A program made the position numbers and the translations under genes. A model generated the notes under the pieces. The model ran no database searches. It was not told the origin of the DNA and saw only the letters and a program-made list of their open reading frames with translations. A DNA stretch of 64,000 nucleotides from Halocaridina rubra (lineage: Eukaryota; Arthropoda; Malacostraca; Decapoda; Atyidae), in NCBI GenBank assembly GCA_037179515.1, contig JAXCGZ010013567.1, positions 12,501-76,500 on the forward strand, read 5' to 3'. Below are positions 20,701-43,800 of this stretch, one piece after another (positions within the stretch are counted from its first letter, which is position 1; each line of letters opens with the position of its first letter).

Positions 20701-21572
20701 AAATGGAAACCAATATCGACCATCTATAGAAGCTGAAAATTACAAAACTGAAAAGAGAGAGAGAGAGAGAAAAGCTCGTATCACTATCGTGAAATATAAC
20801 CTTTGTAAATTTGGCCGGGAACTCCCTCCTATTAGACAAATTGACCTCTCTGTGAAATTTATAGCAATACAATGCTGCAAGAATTATATCGTTTTCAGGA
20901 AAGATTACTTGCTAAAAAGAATCCAAAGGGAAGGCAGATTATACATGCTGCAGCTCTTTTCTTAATATAAAGAAATTAATGTATTTGGAGCTCATGCAAC
21001 ATTGGAACCTGTCTTTTATCAACAGCAAAGAAAGGCTAAGTTAGGTTAGCTCAGACTAATTTAGATTAAAATTTGAGATTGGCCTTTATGCTCAAATTCT
21101 AAAATAACCTAGTTTAACCTTTCCTCGCTGTTGATAAACGGCAGGTTGCAATTCCTCATGAGGGCCATATTTCTGTAAGATTACATTGGATTTTTTTTTT
21201 ATTATTATTATTATTAATGCTTTTGAGTAAAGAGAAGACGTCCTTCGAGTACTCCACAAGTGAACATTAATCTTACATTTATTTTTAGGACTGTAATACT
21301 GAGAGTAAACGTTGCCTCTGTTTTCTTATTTTATTTTCAGGAGATATTCCGATGGTAAAGATACCAGAGGACTTATAGACTGTACACGATGCTTTTTTTT
21401 TATGTTAAGGGATATATATATCAAATTTTCTCAGAATTACATTTAATTGACTATAAATTCTGTTGTTCGAGTCTTTGGGTTATAACTCTTGTCGTCTATT
21501 TAAAGAGGAAACGTCCACTGAGTATAATAATACAGAACATTGATTTTAATTACTCTCAACTGTGGTTTTTTT
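20701..21572. other. no gene recognised; short TTAGG-like patch near 21037
   Basis: AT-rich. TAAGTTAGGTTAG near 21037 and the CCTAGTTTAACC region near 21108 hint at a small inverted element. Not resolved. Confidence 0.4.
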
Positions 21573-21775
21573 TTTCGTGGAAACTCAGTGGTAGATTGCG
21601 CAAGTCGGAGAACGACTACTGCGGGTTCGATCCCACCTCAGGACGTTCTAAAGAACATCCATCCTTAATCACTCAGAACCAACACATCTTGTGTAGTACA
21701 CTCCCTTCGAATGGAGACTAAATGTGACACCAAAAAAATATCACTAAAACGGGTCTCCCTTGGGGGACAAATATA
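21573..21775 (+). mobile_element. tRNA-derived SINE (type 4)
   Basis: A box in GTGGAAACTCAGTGGTAG and a near-perfect B box GGGTTCGATCCC at 21623-21634. A tRNA-unrelated body follows, including CCCTTCGAATGGAGACTAAA. Confidence 0.75.
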
Positions 21776-22986
21776 CAGTACATCCTCCCTGTTCCCTTGC
21801 GTGTCGTAAATGTCCATTATAGTATATAGACTGTAATATAGTGCTCTTAATGACAATCTGCTTTTTTAGTTCAAGTTTCGGTCCACCTCACCGCTTTAAT
21901 ACAAGTGTTCACGTCTACTGGATATCAGATCATTATTCTTGTTAGTAGTATGTTACAGCTTTATATGCATGTTGTTAACACTGAAAATCACTACAAGTTT
22001 TTCTACATACTACAACTCTCCACATTATCTTCTTTTATGCATCTTTATATGCGCGTTCTTACGCTAAATTTGTAATTATTTCAAATATTAGTTACTACAA
22101 ATATATTAAGTCATTAGTTGGCTAAAGTTTGCCGTTGAATTATATGAATTAATACTGTATAATATTACAAACATTGTTAGTATCCTTCCTTATTATTTTA
22201 ACTCTCCACACTTCTTGCTGTTCCCCCATGACTTAAGACCCTCTCCCATCTTATCAAGATACTAACTTCATTCTTTCATAATCTATAACCTTGTCGATGC
22301 TTTCTGTCAGCATTCTTACTCGAGTCCTCTTCATGTATTATAACTGCCTTTATATTCTCAACGTTCCTTCTGCATACGTTCCTCTTTTCAGATTCTTTAT
22401 GCCGTCTTTGCTTACACTCTATTACTTTTTCATGTGCTTCTCCCTTTCATGGCATCTAATATGATTATCAAGAAGTTCAGAGTTACACACTATATGGAAC
22501 TTTGCATAACTTTTATTTTTTTGCGAAAGAGTAGTGATGTCCTTAAAGTGATAGCCCTAATTAATTGGAAAAACTCAACAAGGAACAATAAATGTGATGT
22601 TAAAAGTCGAATATTATCCCCGATAGCAAGCCAGGAGTGGCAAACTACCCATTTCACACCTCCCTTATTTCATACAATTTTTACTTAAAATAAATTACCT
22701 GAGGACTAAAACTTTCACTGCTCTCTGTATTTCAACAGGAATTGAAAAAAATAAATTACACTACATACTTTTTATTTATTGTACAAAATGACATGCAACT
22801 TACAAAACAGGGAAGACCAATGACACTCAATAGTGATACATTAAATGTGGACTTGAGAATGTTAGACATTCCTATTTATGGAAGAAATAGCTACTACTTG
22901 AGACACACTCGGGAAATGTTATATCATCTGTTACACTTTTAAACACATCTGTCAAATATTTTATTCTAAATCTTAGTAGGAAATGT

Positions 22987-23000
<14 letters not shown>
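21776..23000. other. no feature recognised
   Basis: AT-rich unique sequence. Short frames here show no family signature. Confidence 0.5.

Positions 23001-23064
<64 letters not shown>
22994..23064. repeat. (TA)n
   Basis: Pure TA tract at the left edge of the next MITE. Confidence 0.98.
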
Positions 23065-23957
<893 letters not shown>

Positions 23958-23961
23958 TGCT

Positions 23962-25574
<1,613 letters not shown>

Positions 25575-27526
25575 TTTTATAGCTGCCAAAAGCTTATTAC
25601 AGGCAAAGCATTCCAAGCACCTCCAATCGGCAAAAGGAATTTGCTGATCTCAAGAATACCCAAGAACAAATTAGGGAATGCAACACAAAAACAATACCTC
25701 GTGAAACTCGGTCGTCATTCTAAAATTTAATGTTGACAATGTTTATGCAAAAGACATTCTGCAACTTCACGTAGTCTATTATGACGGAAACTAATGTCAA
25801 ATTCTTATTATAAATTGGTGAATATGCATCTATCATGAAGTACAAGTACAAGGTTGCATTTTATAACACACATTATGAAAGACATGGATAAAGTACAGAT
25901 TACACTGGATGGACGGACAGTCATATACGCTCAAGACCTACTAGTATCTACAGTGAAAAAAAGACACATTTAGTCTCATTCTAAAACATTAATTAAAGAA
26001 TTACACACTAAGTTTAAAATAATTATCTACAAGTCTTCTTCCTTTTTCTCCTAGAGTGCTTTTGGTATTCTGAAGTACATGATATTATCATATGATAATT
26101 TACAACCATGTAAAAGACATATAAAATGCAAATGCAATTCATAATACAGAATATTGGTTAATTATTTATCTAATTTTTCATACTATATATGGGATAAACT
26201 AAAGAAAGATGTCAACATAGGCAACAGGCAAAGGCTATTTTTGCTGATCTTATGAATAGTGTAGACAGAGATATCAGAATACAGATAATATCCTTAGTTC
26301 AGACGCAAACACAAGTTTAAAGTAATATTGTTAACTATATAACCCTAACAGAAATGACTGAAAATAAAAGAGAGCTGATTATAGTCCTTGGCACAGTGAT
26401 TTTCACAATCTTGGACCAAAAGCGGCAGAGAAACACTATAATTACAGTATTATCATTTAAAAGCCCCTTTCCCTTCCCTCTAACATACATGATAAAGCTG
26501 ACCACGTCATATGTCTTATCAGTCTGGTAAAACTATAATGTTAAGCGAATATAATTTTTATTTACTAATATAGAACGTTTTCACCATCTTGACAGAGACA
26601 TATATCAAACATATTATAATTTTAACTCTCTAGCTCTGTCATGGTCTCACCTCTTATTCTGCATTATCACGTTTAATATATTTCTGTATTTGACAGGTAT
26701 TATTTTGGACAATGTTCTACTGAGCTGAGTGGATATGTCCTATCACTTCTTTGTATTCCATGAAAATCATACATAATAGTGGTTTGTCACATAGCAATGG
26801 TAAACATGCTAAGAAAACTACCGTCACTTTTGGCAGTAAAAAATACAATAAAATTGTAAGCTTCTTGAACGCAGCATGGTTGTAGGATGCTCGATATGGT
26901 TATGGCAGATTACAGAGGATTACCATACACACTCACTCGACTTCACTGCTGCCCGCTAGTCAAAGATAGTAACCATGAAGAATTAGCATTTGAAAGAGAA
27001 AATATTATTATGACAACAGAGGGACATACAACAAATGAGAAAAGGCAACTGCAATAAGGCCAATAAAAGTATTCAAAAATCTACTAATGACAGACTATAA
27101 GCTGAAGGTAGACAGAAGGGTCACTTATAACTACTGGTTTCTCCTTTATTTTTCACAAATTTCATATTTAACTGTCAGTACTCGTTCAGTGTACCAATCC
27201 AATTTCATGTGCTTGTATAGTTCTTAAAAGCAGTTCCTATCTTGGATAATCTTCCATTATAACAGAGTATCTTCAGAAATCTATAAGATAATAACTCAAA
27301 TACCTCACCATAGAAGTTCATTAACACTGTCAACAGTTTCTTCACATATAGTATCCACTCCAATACATATGTATTGGAAGACCCATGTGGTTGTAAGTAC
27401 CTAACATTAATATTAATGATTTCACAGTTAGCAAGTTTATTTTGAATTCTATACTCTGCTCAAAACAGTAATCGCAAGTTTATTTAGTCAAGTATGCATA
27501 CCCCAGTTTTTTCGTTTTTAACATTA

Positions 27527-27871
27527 CAGAGGGTCCTCGACTTATTAAGGAGTTCCGTTCCTCAAGACACTCTGTAAAGCAGATTTTACACATAAGTCGG
27601 AACACACCTAAATAAGCACCTATGTCACCCACCTACGCTAACGCAGCAGTAAAGTTTCTCCCTTTGCAGAGTATTTCATTATCTCTAATTTCACTTCCAT
27701 GTGATGGCTTTCCCTTTCTTTGTAGCATTGCCATCAGAAGAATCTGATTTACGCTTGGGAGATATAGTACAGGCCAAAAATTATCAAAAAAGCAGCAAAA
27801 TAATTTATGGGAGATGCATCGTAACTATGAAATGTCGTAGGTCGAGAACCTTGTAAACCGAGGACCCCCTG
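27527..27871 (-). mobile_element. Tigger/pogo-like MITE (copy 2)
   Basis: Ends CAGAGGGTCCTCGACTTA and, reversed, CAGGGGGTCCTCGGTTTAC; a TA dinucleotide precedes the left end. The minus strand carries SPKRKSDSSDGNATKKGKA, a Tigger-type transposase N-terminus, followed by a stop. Same family as 23648-23957 but slightly longer. Confidence 0.85.
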
Positions 27872-30444
27872 TGCAGCCTATGGCTATAGACATGAAAAAA
27901 GTGTATCTGGCATTACACTTGTAGACATAGTATACTATACACATCATGGACTTCCAGAGGACAGAATAATATAGATAATGTAATCATGTTACTAGATATT
28001 GGCAATTTTTATGCTCAGGACATGAGCACAAAACATATAATAAAGTCCCTATACTCACTGATGACTATAACTCATTCAGACAAATACATTACACAAAAAG
28101 CTATCGTATGTTAATATTCTCCAATGACTACCATTATAAAAAGGCTTTAAGTGATACATCCATTACCACGTATTGTACTAAATGCACATTTGTCAAGGCA
28201 AAAAAACGGCAAGATAAAGGAACCTGTGACCCATACCCATGTACATCACTCACTCATATACCAATACATTAAATGCTTCTTCTCTTAGCGTGATTCATAA
28301 AGAGTTAAATGTTTATCAAAATATTTTCCTGTTCTTTCTGGAAATAGTAAATCGCCAGTAAATATCCCTGCAGTATGTAGTACTCCTAGTGACTATACTT
28401 GCATTATCATATATGGAAAACATTACTGATATAATAAAGAACACTCAGTCCAAGTTGCATTGCATAAAATACAATACATCAATAACTGGAAAGGTCTATT
28501 ATTACAGCAGTATTGTGGTTGAGATGCAAATTTACCACCAAAACAATACTCCACTTAATTACAATATAACTTTGAAAACACGAAGCTAATTCTCTCCCAA
28601 AAGGAGTAATGTAATACCATAGTTCTCAGTGATGATGCAAATGACCTTGTACAGGTAATTTAAAAACTACATTCTTTATATCCATACATATTACACATTG
28701 TACATGTTATTGTAATAAGAGTAAAGATAAGCATCTAGTAGTCCTTATGACTTTATTCATTTAAAAACGAATGAAGTCATAAAAGAACAGATGTATGAAC
28801 ATATAAATCATTTCATTACTATAACTCTACTTGATCAGCGTGCAGTTCAAAATGAGGCCATGCCAGAAGTGAACTGTATGGTCATTATTTATACACATTT
28901 CTTGAATAACACTCATAAACAAATGGACACCTACTTCTCAACGACAAGAAAGTTAAGAATTGTTACATTTCTATTCTTAATCTTGAGAGAATGAAGTGGT
29001 ATAAAGTTGAGTATATTAGGAAGAGATTTTCTCCCAAACCACTAAAACTGCATATCTAATTTTTCTATAATAACTGCAGTGTTGGTAGTAGCACATTTAC
29101 TATACTAAAATAAGAAAAAAAAAATTTATATGTGAAGCTATACTCAGCCAATTCAACAGGATGGAAATAATCTTAAATATAGAACTGAGGAAACAGAATT
29201 TCAAACTATCGTGCAATTCCATACATATTACAACAGTTGTTTTATGACACAAAATGTAATTATGAAAGGAGAGATTGCCAGCTCAACACTCTTCAATATT
29301 TTGAGCCACATAGTATGACATGCAGAGTCACATGGAAAGTTTTCATATTCCATAACTATAAGGCGGTGTGATGCAAATCTCCTCCTACGACAATGGAATA
29401 ACTACCATAATATACATTTTTATCCTTATCACAATCCTAGACTTGAAAACCAATACATATTTTATTATTCTTTTCAATGACACCATACTCTGCTGAAGCC
29501 ATCGTGGTGTACACAACTCAACAAATCAAGTAGGCAGAAATTCTCATCAGGCCCTCTCTCCTCACCCTTTCAATTGTGTGGTATGAAAAAATGTCAAATA
29601 GCAGAGAATAACCAGCCCTTTGCTATTCTATTAATTTTACTTGGCCCTTACAATATGAATGAAGTATAGGTGCAGTATTGTTTTCCTCCTACCGCCAGGG
29701 ATCATTACGGAGATATTTAAAAACTCATTCAAAAAATATTTCAATGGTGGTATGGATGCGAGAATTACCACTCATATTCTAAACACTGTTGGAAATGACA
29801 AAAAAGGGTTATCCCTCGAAACGGAGGAGAGAGCATTTCACATTAATAATCCTACCATCTAAAGTAGTTAGGGGGTGGAGGGAGGGTGTCTTCCCACCCT
29901 GAATATTTTGTCCTGGTTATGATTCAATTGCCAGAGGAGGCAAGGTGTCGAAATTCTACTATCACAATTCTTTCACTGTGGCACCCAGCTGGCACAGTGG
30001 GATATGATGTCATTTGAAAGAAAAAATATATTGTACAGTACTGTTCACCATGCAAATGAGAACCATGAGCCTATGTGCTTATCACAAAAGAGCAAAATCG
30101 CCATTTCAAATTCTAAGTGAACTATTAGCACAACTGTTCTATCCTATGTAACTAGCTTATAGCTCTACTACTGCAGCCTCAATGATTTACCAATTTAAAA
30201 TTGCCCACGTTCTTGTACATTAAAGTACTAACGTACTATATCATTGCCACATTACATATAAGTCCTTAAACTACTGTAAAAGATGAATGTGTTTGCTTGT
30301 ATTTTACCAAAGATTAAGAAAAACAGCAATGTTTAAGATACCATTATAGGTATAAATCATACAATTCATACCAAAGGTGCAGAATATTCGGTCAGACACA
30401 TTGTAACTTGCTCATGTTGTGGTTCGGAGTCTGGACTTCACATT

Positions 30445-30850
30445 AGACTGCATGTAAGAGTGTTTCTCTTTGTATGAGCGTGACACCAGGATGGGCAAAG
30501 AAAGTTACTTTCATCAGGCCCGGGCACCAAGAAACATTTAAGAAATTGTAGCAGCCTAAGGACAAGACAGAAATTAGAGAATGATAAACAATAAAAGACA
30601 GGCTGAAAGAAAATTCAAAGTAAAGAAGACCTAGAAATATGGCAGGATTAGCCCCTGAGATGACATTAGATCTGTTTTTTGAAAGAAGAGAAGTCATATG
30701 TGTTAAAGAAGACAATTCCAGTCTAGAAGTGGAAGGAAAGGAGCAGTCACTGCACCGACCAATATTCCATATGCAAATCTCCACACATTACCTGTGTGAT
30801 AAAGCCACATGGTGTGTGTTATGCAGCCTCACAAGCAGGGAGGGGATGTA
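30445..30850 (-). mobile_element. LINE family D 3' end
   Basis: A minus-strand frame carries RCSDCSFPSTSRLELSSL and downstream LLYFEFSFSLSF, matching the order at 61620-62080. The 3' signature GGCCCGGGCACCAAG, then GACACCAGGATGGGC, is seen at 30480-30535. Confidence 0.7.
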
Positions 30851-33478
30851 ACTCACCAACTCATTAAAAGTCATGGAACATAGTTATGATTAAACAGATG
30901 GAAGCAAATATTATTATTTAATATGCAATTTTGGCTCTGATTATGGCACCCTGCTAAGAAAAAGGCAGAAAATTACAATTTCTAATAAATATAAAAAATA
31001 AAATGCTAATGAATAATTGTATTTGTCTCCTCACCCCTTATATGTATGATTTACAGGGGAAGTAGAAACACTACTAAAGTACATCATGTACCGGTGAAAA
31101 TTTCATATCAAGATACATATTAGAACAGTAGCACTATAATTAACAGTTTCAAAATGCAATTTCTTAAAACATATACAACAACAAAAATGGAAAGGCAGTT
31201 ACAGTATATGAGTTCATATTCATCCTCTTAAACCATACAACACCGGTAATATTGTGTGTCGATCAGCAAAATATTGTAAGTGCAGCTTCAAAGCAAATGT
31301 TGTAATACCAAGATAAATATATGTCAAACTGTACCCGTCAATTAATAAAAAAACTCATCCTTTTCTTATGAATGGAAAGATACCTGGTAAAACTAAAGGT
31401 ATTTCTGTGAATTAAAAATTTAATATGCTATTAAATGTTTCTATATCAGGGAGTATAATTCTTCTGATATTAAGACAATACACCTGGCAATATCATGATA
31501 CACCTGGGAATTAAAAAGCAAGCCGTGTAATAAAATCTTTAACAAAAAAGATGACATCAATTTTTTATATCAAAATATAATAGTGCCCGATAAAAAAAAA
31601 GATATTTGGCATTTTGTGTACAATTATCAAATTAAAGAAATCAAATCTAAAAATCAGTGGTCAGGTATACGTAACAACATGTGGCAATATGAAATTCCTT
31701 ACAGCCAGAATCCAAGGAATTAGAAAGTATTAATACAGTTTCATTTACAACGCTGGTATATTCTATACCGGCCATTGCATTTCAGAAAGGCAATAAAAAG
31801 GGTCATTGTGGGATAGGAAGTAAGGGAAAAATGGTTCTAATTATAAGGATTTAAGAGTGGATCATCAAACACTCTCACATCTCAGTACAATAGTATGTAC
31901 TTCTCAAACAAGGAAGGTTTGATATGTAAAAATATTTCTACACAGCAATTGAAATAAAGCAATAAATTTCATTCAGGCTCAGAGTTACGCAACATGCATA
32001 TGAATGCATGTGTTTGGCACACCTGATTCATCTAATGACTTTCCATTTTAGCAGGCGCGCTCATCATACCTGATGAGCTGGTAAGGGATAGGAGTTGACA
32101 AACTGCACTACTATCCTTTCACATCTTCAGTACAACTTGGAGAAAAATTTACTCTTCTGTCATGAAACGAAGCAGGCTCCAACTCGGGTTCTTTGGTGTC
32201 ACAGAACAGGATTTAGCAAATCAAGTCATGGAAGCTCATCCCAATATGGTAAGAAAGACCAAAACAATGAAGGTCAAGCTTTGCCACACAAGTACAGTCA
32301 CTATAATAGGAAACAGCATTAACACAGCAAAGCAAAACAATGTTACAATGCAAACCCCTTGTAATAAGAAGCATATATCACTGATATCCATTCTCTACAA
32401 CACAATGGATAAACATCCTAAGAGTTAGTTGCTGAAGCTAAAATCAACCACTCCATATGCTGGTAATTATGAATTAATAATTATAAAGTAATATAGCATA
32501 ACAAAATGAATCGTTAAATAACAGGTTGATACTGCTAATTCAAAGGTAGTTAAAATTATCATCTTTCTAATAAAATCCCTGAAATTTTTAAGTTAAAACT
32601 GATACTACTAAGCAAAAATACCAAAATTTATTTTTTTCTTCAGAGCTAACAGGATAAACCAAAGGGCTCTAAAATTATATACAGAATAAATCCCTACTCT
32701 CTTGGGGTTAAATTGATAATGAAAAACCAAAATCCCCTAAATTATTACTTTCTTTATATCTGACACCCTACGCAGAAGGTAAACATTAGCTACATAATCT
32801 GAAATCCTTCTCCTATTAGAAAATTATCACATTATTTACTGAGCAATGTACCTGAATGAAAAGGTAGTGTATGTTAATTATTAAGTTTGACCCATGTTAT
32901 CAAGAGCATACAGCACATCTGCATCACCAGTATGAAAGTTAAAAATGTATAACCAGAAAGATTAAAATGCAGCAAGTGGTCCTCTTACGGAGATTCTAGA
33001 TGGGTCACGAGCATAAAAGTCTTGTACCTACATGAAAGACGTATTAACATGAGAAATATGTCAACCTTTATTCAATATCAAAGGTAAGAATCACAGAATC
33101 TCCCTTTCGAAAGTTCTTTGGAAAAGAGATCATATTACAATTACTTGCTTATTTATCAGGCTTCATAGTATGTAAGGAACAGCCTTAAACAAGCCGCTTT
33201 CTCCCAAGTAGGACAACAGGGAAATAAAGCACTTCTATAATATCAAGCAAAATAAAAAATGCTGATATTAGATGCCTATACCCGCAGTTTTCTCTCCCTC
33301 ATATTTGAATTTCTTGTAAAGCATTCAAAACTTCAGATTTAATACTGCAATGAACCGAACTACTGGATGCTTCCTGTCCACCCCTCCACCGACAAAATAT
33401 CAACATCTCTTCTCGAGGAATTATTTGCCTTTCAGTCACATGATAGACTAGAGTCGGTGAGAGGGATTGAGACCTCAC

Positions 33479-40017
<6,539 letters not shown>

Positions 40018-40739
40018 TTTGCTAGTTAAAATACTCTTAAATGAAAAGAAACACAGAAATATTCAATATTTTCAGTCTCCAGGAGCAATACTCTAGCTTT
40101 CCTTGTTTTAAAACCTAAAAGTACAACACAGAAAGTTAATGAAATACAACAATCATCATTCACATCAAGTACACAACTAATTTATATATCAATATAATAT
40201 ATACAAATCTTTGGTCATGCATAAAACACATTACTGACATCTAACATTCAAAGATAATCTTGATATGGAATTTGTTATCAAAAGCTTTGTACCCGTAAAA
40301 AAATTTTGGAGCAGATAGTTTGTGCCACATGGGAAGCTTTTACCTATTGTTTATTTTATTTATTATCATAACAGCTGGAAGACATTCGCCAGTACTAAAG
40401 CCTGATTTCATGAAGACACCATACCACCATTAACACCAAAATCTAATGGAATATGTTTACTGAGCAAGCTGAGTTGCCAGGGACTATCACACATAAAATA
40501 CCACCACCTTCAGCTTCTTATCCCCAAATGGTTCTAGCAAATTATAATATTTGTATCAACATATAGTTAGCCCCTTCCTGATTTATATAAGTTTTTGTAA
40601 GTCTACAAAAATATTGGAAGGAACATTAGGTAAATACAAAATACCGTACAGTATTCATATGTGCTAAACCATGTTAGGATACTCTTGTAAACACACTTTA
40701 TTTGACATTAATTTTGGAATATTGTTGGTTGTTAGCTTT
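40018..40739. other. upstream of PRMT6; no feature recognised
   Basis: AT-rich sequence that may be 5' intron or promoter. No core promoter motif is convincing. Confidence 0.4.
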
Positions 40740-41201
40740 CCCTAAACAGCCTGCTCGAACAGCACCGAGTCCCTGAGGATGGCCACTGCCAATCCCAGGC
40801 TTTCCAAAAATGCTCTCATAGAGTGCACGTTGTGTTGTTGACGTAAGTGGCTCTGGGCAGTGTAGTTTTCCGAAATGCGTCTGATTGTATGATGTGATAT
40901 GCTATATCCTGGACAGACATCATTGTTGGTGCTCTCCAGCCTCTTTTGATAGCTCAGAAAGGCTAGGTAGTGCCCATATCACCACCTGGCCAGGTGGACT
41001 CCATTTTAACACAGAGAGGAGGATTCAGAAGGATGGCGGAAGATTTTGCCTATAGCTTTGTGTTGTCAGTAAGTGAGAGGATAAAATGGCAAGTTAACAG
41101 AGTATGAATGTTTGTGGGGGTAGGTTTGGGGTGGAAGAGGGGGAAGACATAACTGTATTTGAGTGTTATATTGTGTGCAAAGTGCTGTTTTAACCTCCCT
41201 T
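40740..41201 (-). mobile_element. LINE family C, 3' part (downstream of nested LINE-B)
   Basis: The minus strand reads CAAGGGAGGTTAAAACAGCAC, then a degenerate frame with MMSVQDIAYHIIQSDAF and ATYVNNTTCTLYE. The MSVQDI-type phrase matches MMPVQDVIQHLIQS at about 60424-60465, and the AAAACAGCAC junction matches 60200. It continues the element at 41971-43080 across LINE-B copy 2. Confidence 0.6.
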
Positions 41202-41230
41202 GGTGTGTGTGTGTGTGTGTGTGTGTGTGT
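41202..41230. repeat. (TG)n at the LINE-B copy 2 3' edge
   Basis: Pure TG tract between LINE-C and the LINE-B terminus. Confidence 0.95.
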
Positions 41231-41924
41231 ACCTAATATTGCTAACGGAAAAGAGCCCCAAGCTCGTAACTTCCTGTCTCCTGGTCGGTTCCATTTTGTA
41301 CTTTAAGATACTTATCATACCTGTCTTTAAAACATGAATTGAGCTAGCTTAACTACTCCTCGCTTAGAGAACTCCAATTATCGACAACTCTTACACTAAA
41401 AAAGTACTTCCTTACATCCTGCAAAGAAGTTTTCTTGTGAAGCTTCAAACTATGACCTCTAGTTCTAGTGCCAGCCATACCAAAATATTGATCTCTATCC
41501 ACTCTGTCATAACCATGAAGAAATTTAAAAACCGTCACAATATCCCCCCTCATTCATCTAGCTTTGAATGATGGTAAGTCTAATTCCTTCAGCCTATCCT
41601 CATAATTGAGATTGCGTATTTCTGGCACCAGTTTCGTGGCATGTCTTTGAACTTTTTCCAGTTTAACTACGTGCTTTTACAAGTGCGGATTCCAAAAGGG
41701 GGCTGCATATTTAAGCTTTGGCCTCATATAGGTTACATAAATATTTCTGAACATTTCCTTGTCCATGTGCCTGAAGGCTACCCTTACATTTGCTAAGAAA
41801 GCATATGCTGCCATTACTATGCCATTTATATGCATTTCTGGAGACAATTCGGCCAGTATGTTTACTTCTAGATCTCTCTCATTCTCTGTCTCTTGAAGTT
41901 CTACTCCTGCCATTGAGTAGTCAC
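41231..41924 (-). mobile_element. LINE family B, copy 2 (5'-truncated, nested in LINE-C)
   Basis: Minus-strand frames carry DYSMAGVELQETENERDLEV, YMRPKLKYAAPFWNP and, after frameshifts, HGYDRVDRDQYFGMAG and SRTRGHSLKL-like TRTRGHSLKLHKK. The 3' terminus is ..ATTAGGTA against (CA)n on the element strand; the truncated 5' end also meets (CA)n. Confidence 0.9.
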
Positions 41925-41970
41925 TGTGTGTGTGTGTGTGTGTATGTGTGTGTGTGCGCGTGGGTGGGTG
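41925..41970. repeat. (TG)n at the LINE-B copy 2 5' edge
   Basis: TG with TA and CG variants, joining LINE-B to GTTCTGCCACG of LINE-C. Confidence 0.95.
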
Positions 41971-43080
41971 TTCTGCCACGTGATGTAGTGGTGGAGTTAC
42001 TTCTGGAAGCTGCAATGAGTATTAGTGTGACTTTCAGTTCAAGATGATGTCTGAATATGAGGACAATGTTTTTTGGCGTAAAAAGTCTGTCGGTGTGGTA
42101 GCAGTGCAGTCTGTAAATGTTTCGGGAGCTTTGGTTTGTACAGTCTGTAAGGTATTGCAGTGCTTTAGCAAGACTAGTAGTTCATGCAGAGCTTGAATAT
42201 GCCATCATTGAGTATATATGCTATTCATATACCGTTATATTGGTTTCTCTGTTGTGTACGAATTTTGTATGGGCGAGTGACCTGCAGCCATTAAGTCTTA
42301 GTGTCAGTTTTCTTCTGATATTTGTGAAATGTTGAAATGACAATTGTGCATCTTTTGTTATACCAAGGATGTTAGGTGGTTGTGTGCTACGGGGATGTGG
42401 TTTATGGTGAGGTGTGCAACGTGATGGCATTCTGCTGTACAGTATGTGAGGAGATAACTGTAAACTTGGCTGGGGCTAGAAGTCTGTTCATGGTGAACCA
42501 TTATTGTAGTGTGCTGAGGTAAGATGAAGGAGATCTACAGCTTTTTTTGCATTTTGATGCATACTTGTGAGTGTTATGTCATCTGAGTAGCAAGTTAAGT
42601 GTATCTGGGGATGTGTGATGTGGACAGATCCTGCATGTAAAGGATAAAGAGTATGGGTGATAAACGGATCCTTGAGGGACTTCGTTTGTAAAGCAGTGGT
42701 GATGATGATGGGAATGTGGTTGGAATCCCAGGTTCTGACCACCTTCAATGATGTCCCAGAGGAAAGACATAGTGAACAGAAGGTGATAGGTGATGATAGT
42801 AGGAAGTGGGATTGTCGGGGAATATGTGTTGATGTATGTTATTTAGTGTGAAAAGGTTGTCTGTTTGGTTTTGGATTACCATCCCCCTGTCCATGATGTG
42901 GTTGTCAACAAACCAAGTGGTCATCTTGGTGTTGAAGTGAGTACCCAGGATGATGCTTTGAGTAGTGATGAGGTACATTATTTGTAAGGTGTAGTTGTTG
43001 TGTATTTGGGGGGGAAAGTTTGAGGGAGGATGCATGTAGCCTATATGTGATTGTTATGTCAAACGCATTGCCAGTAATGT
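41971..43080 (-). mobile_element. LINE family C, RT part (old, Jockey-like)
   Basis: Degenerate minus-strand frames show VPQGSV (RT motif) near 42670-42690, CYSDDITLTSMHQNAKKAV (catalytic YADD-like motif) near 42530-42590, and ILGITKDAQLSFQ near 42330-42370. Many stops and frameshifts mark an old copy. The plus strand is strikingly G/T-rich. Confidence 0.7.
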
Positions 43081-43741
43081 GCGGTATCAATGTCAAAATT
43101 ACCCTATAACATTGCCAATCAGAAGAGGAGCAGCACAAGGCCAAACTGTCACACCCAATTTCTGCTCCTCATGGGGCAGAAAAACCTGGGAGAGACTTTG
43201 GTCACCTAGGTAATAAATTTGGAAATGAAAATAAATGGTTGCTAAATGAGCCGGAAAGTATGAGCCACCCTCCAAGCACACCCTCAAATGAGCATGACAA
43301 ACTGACTCAGAATAAGCCTCTATTAGAAGTCTGCAAGAGTACTGCAGTGGGACAGACACCTTTATTATTTTCAAGGCTCAAGTTCATAAAACGCTGATCT
43401 ACGAAGATTTCATGTATCTAATGGTGTACTCAATGAGCCTGCTAATTTGACATGGACTACCACACAAGACACAGCACAGTATTTATTAACAATTTGCATT
43501 ATCATGCTCACTAATGGATTTTGGAACCTTAAAGGAGGGTTTCTGAAAGCAGGGACCTGAACCCCTTCCAGATAGGTAGAGTGATATTAAGGTCTTAAAA
43601 TCTAATCTTCCAATTTCTGCAATCTAAGCAGGAGAAATACTGCCCAAACACACATTACACATCCATACTCTGCCATACCTGGTACTACCTAGCAACCCCA
43701 GCTAACTTTGACAACGTAAATGGAGTGCAGATACTGTATTA
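43081..43741. other. no feature recognised
   Basis: Unique sequence. The minus-strand frame at 43099-43374 has no family signature. Confidence 0.5.
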
Positions 43742-43746
43742 TGTAC

Positions 43747-43778
<32 letters not shown>

Positions 43779-43800
43779 TAATAATAATAATAATAATAAT
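43742..43800. repeat. (AAT)n microsatellite
   Basis: AAT units with one AAC. Confidence 0.95.
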
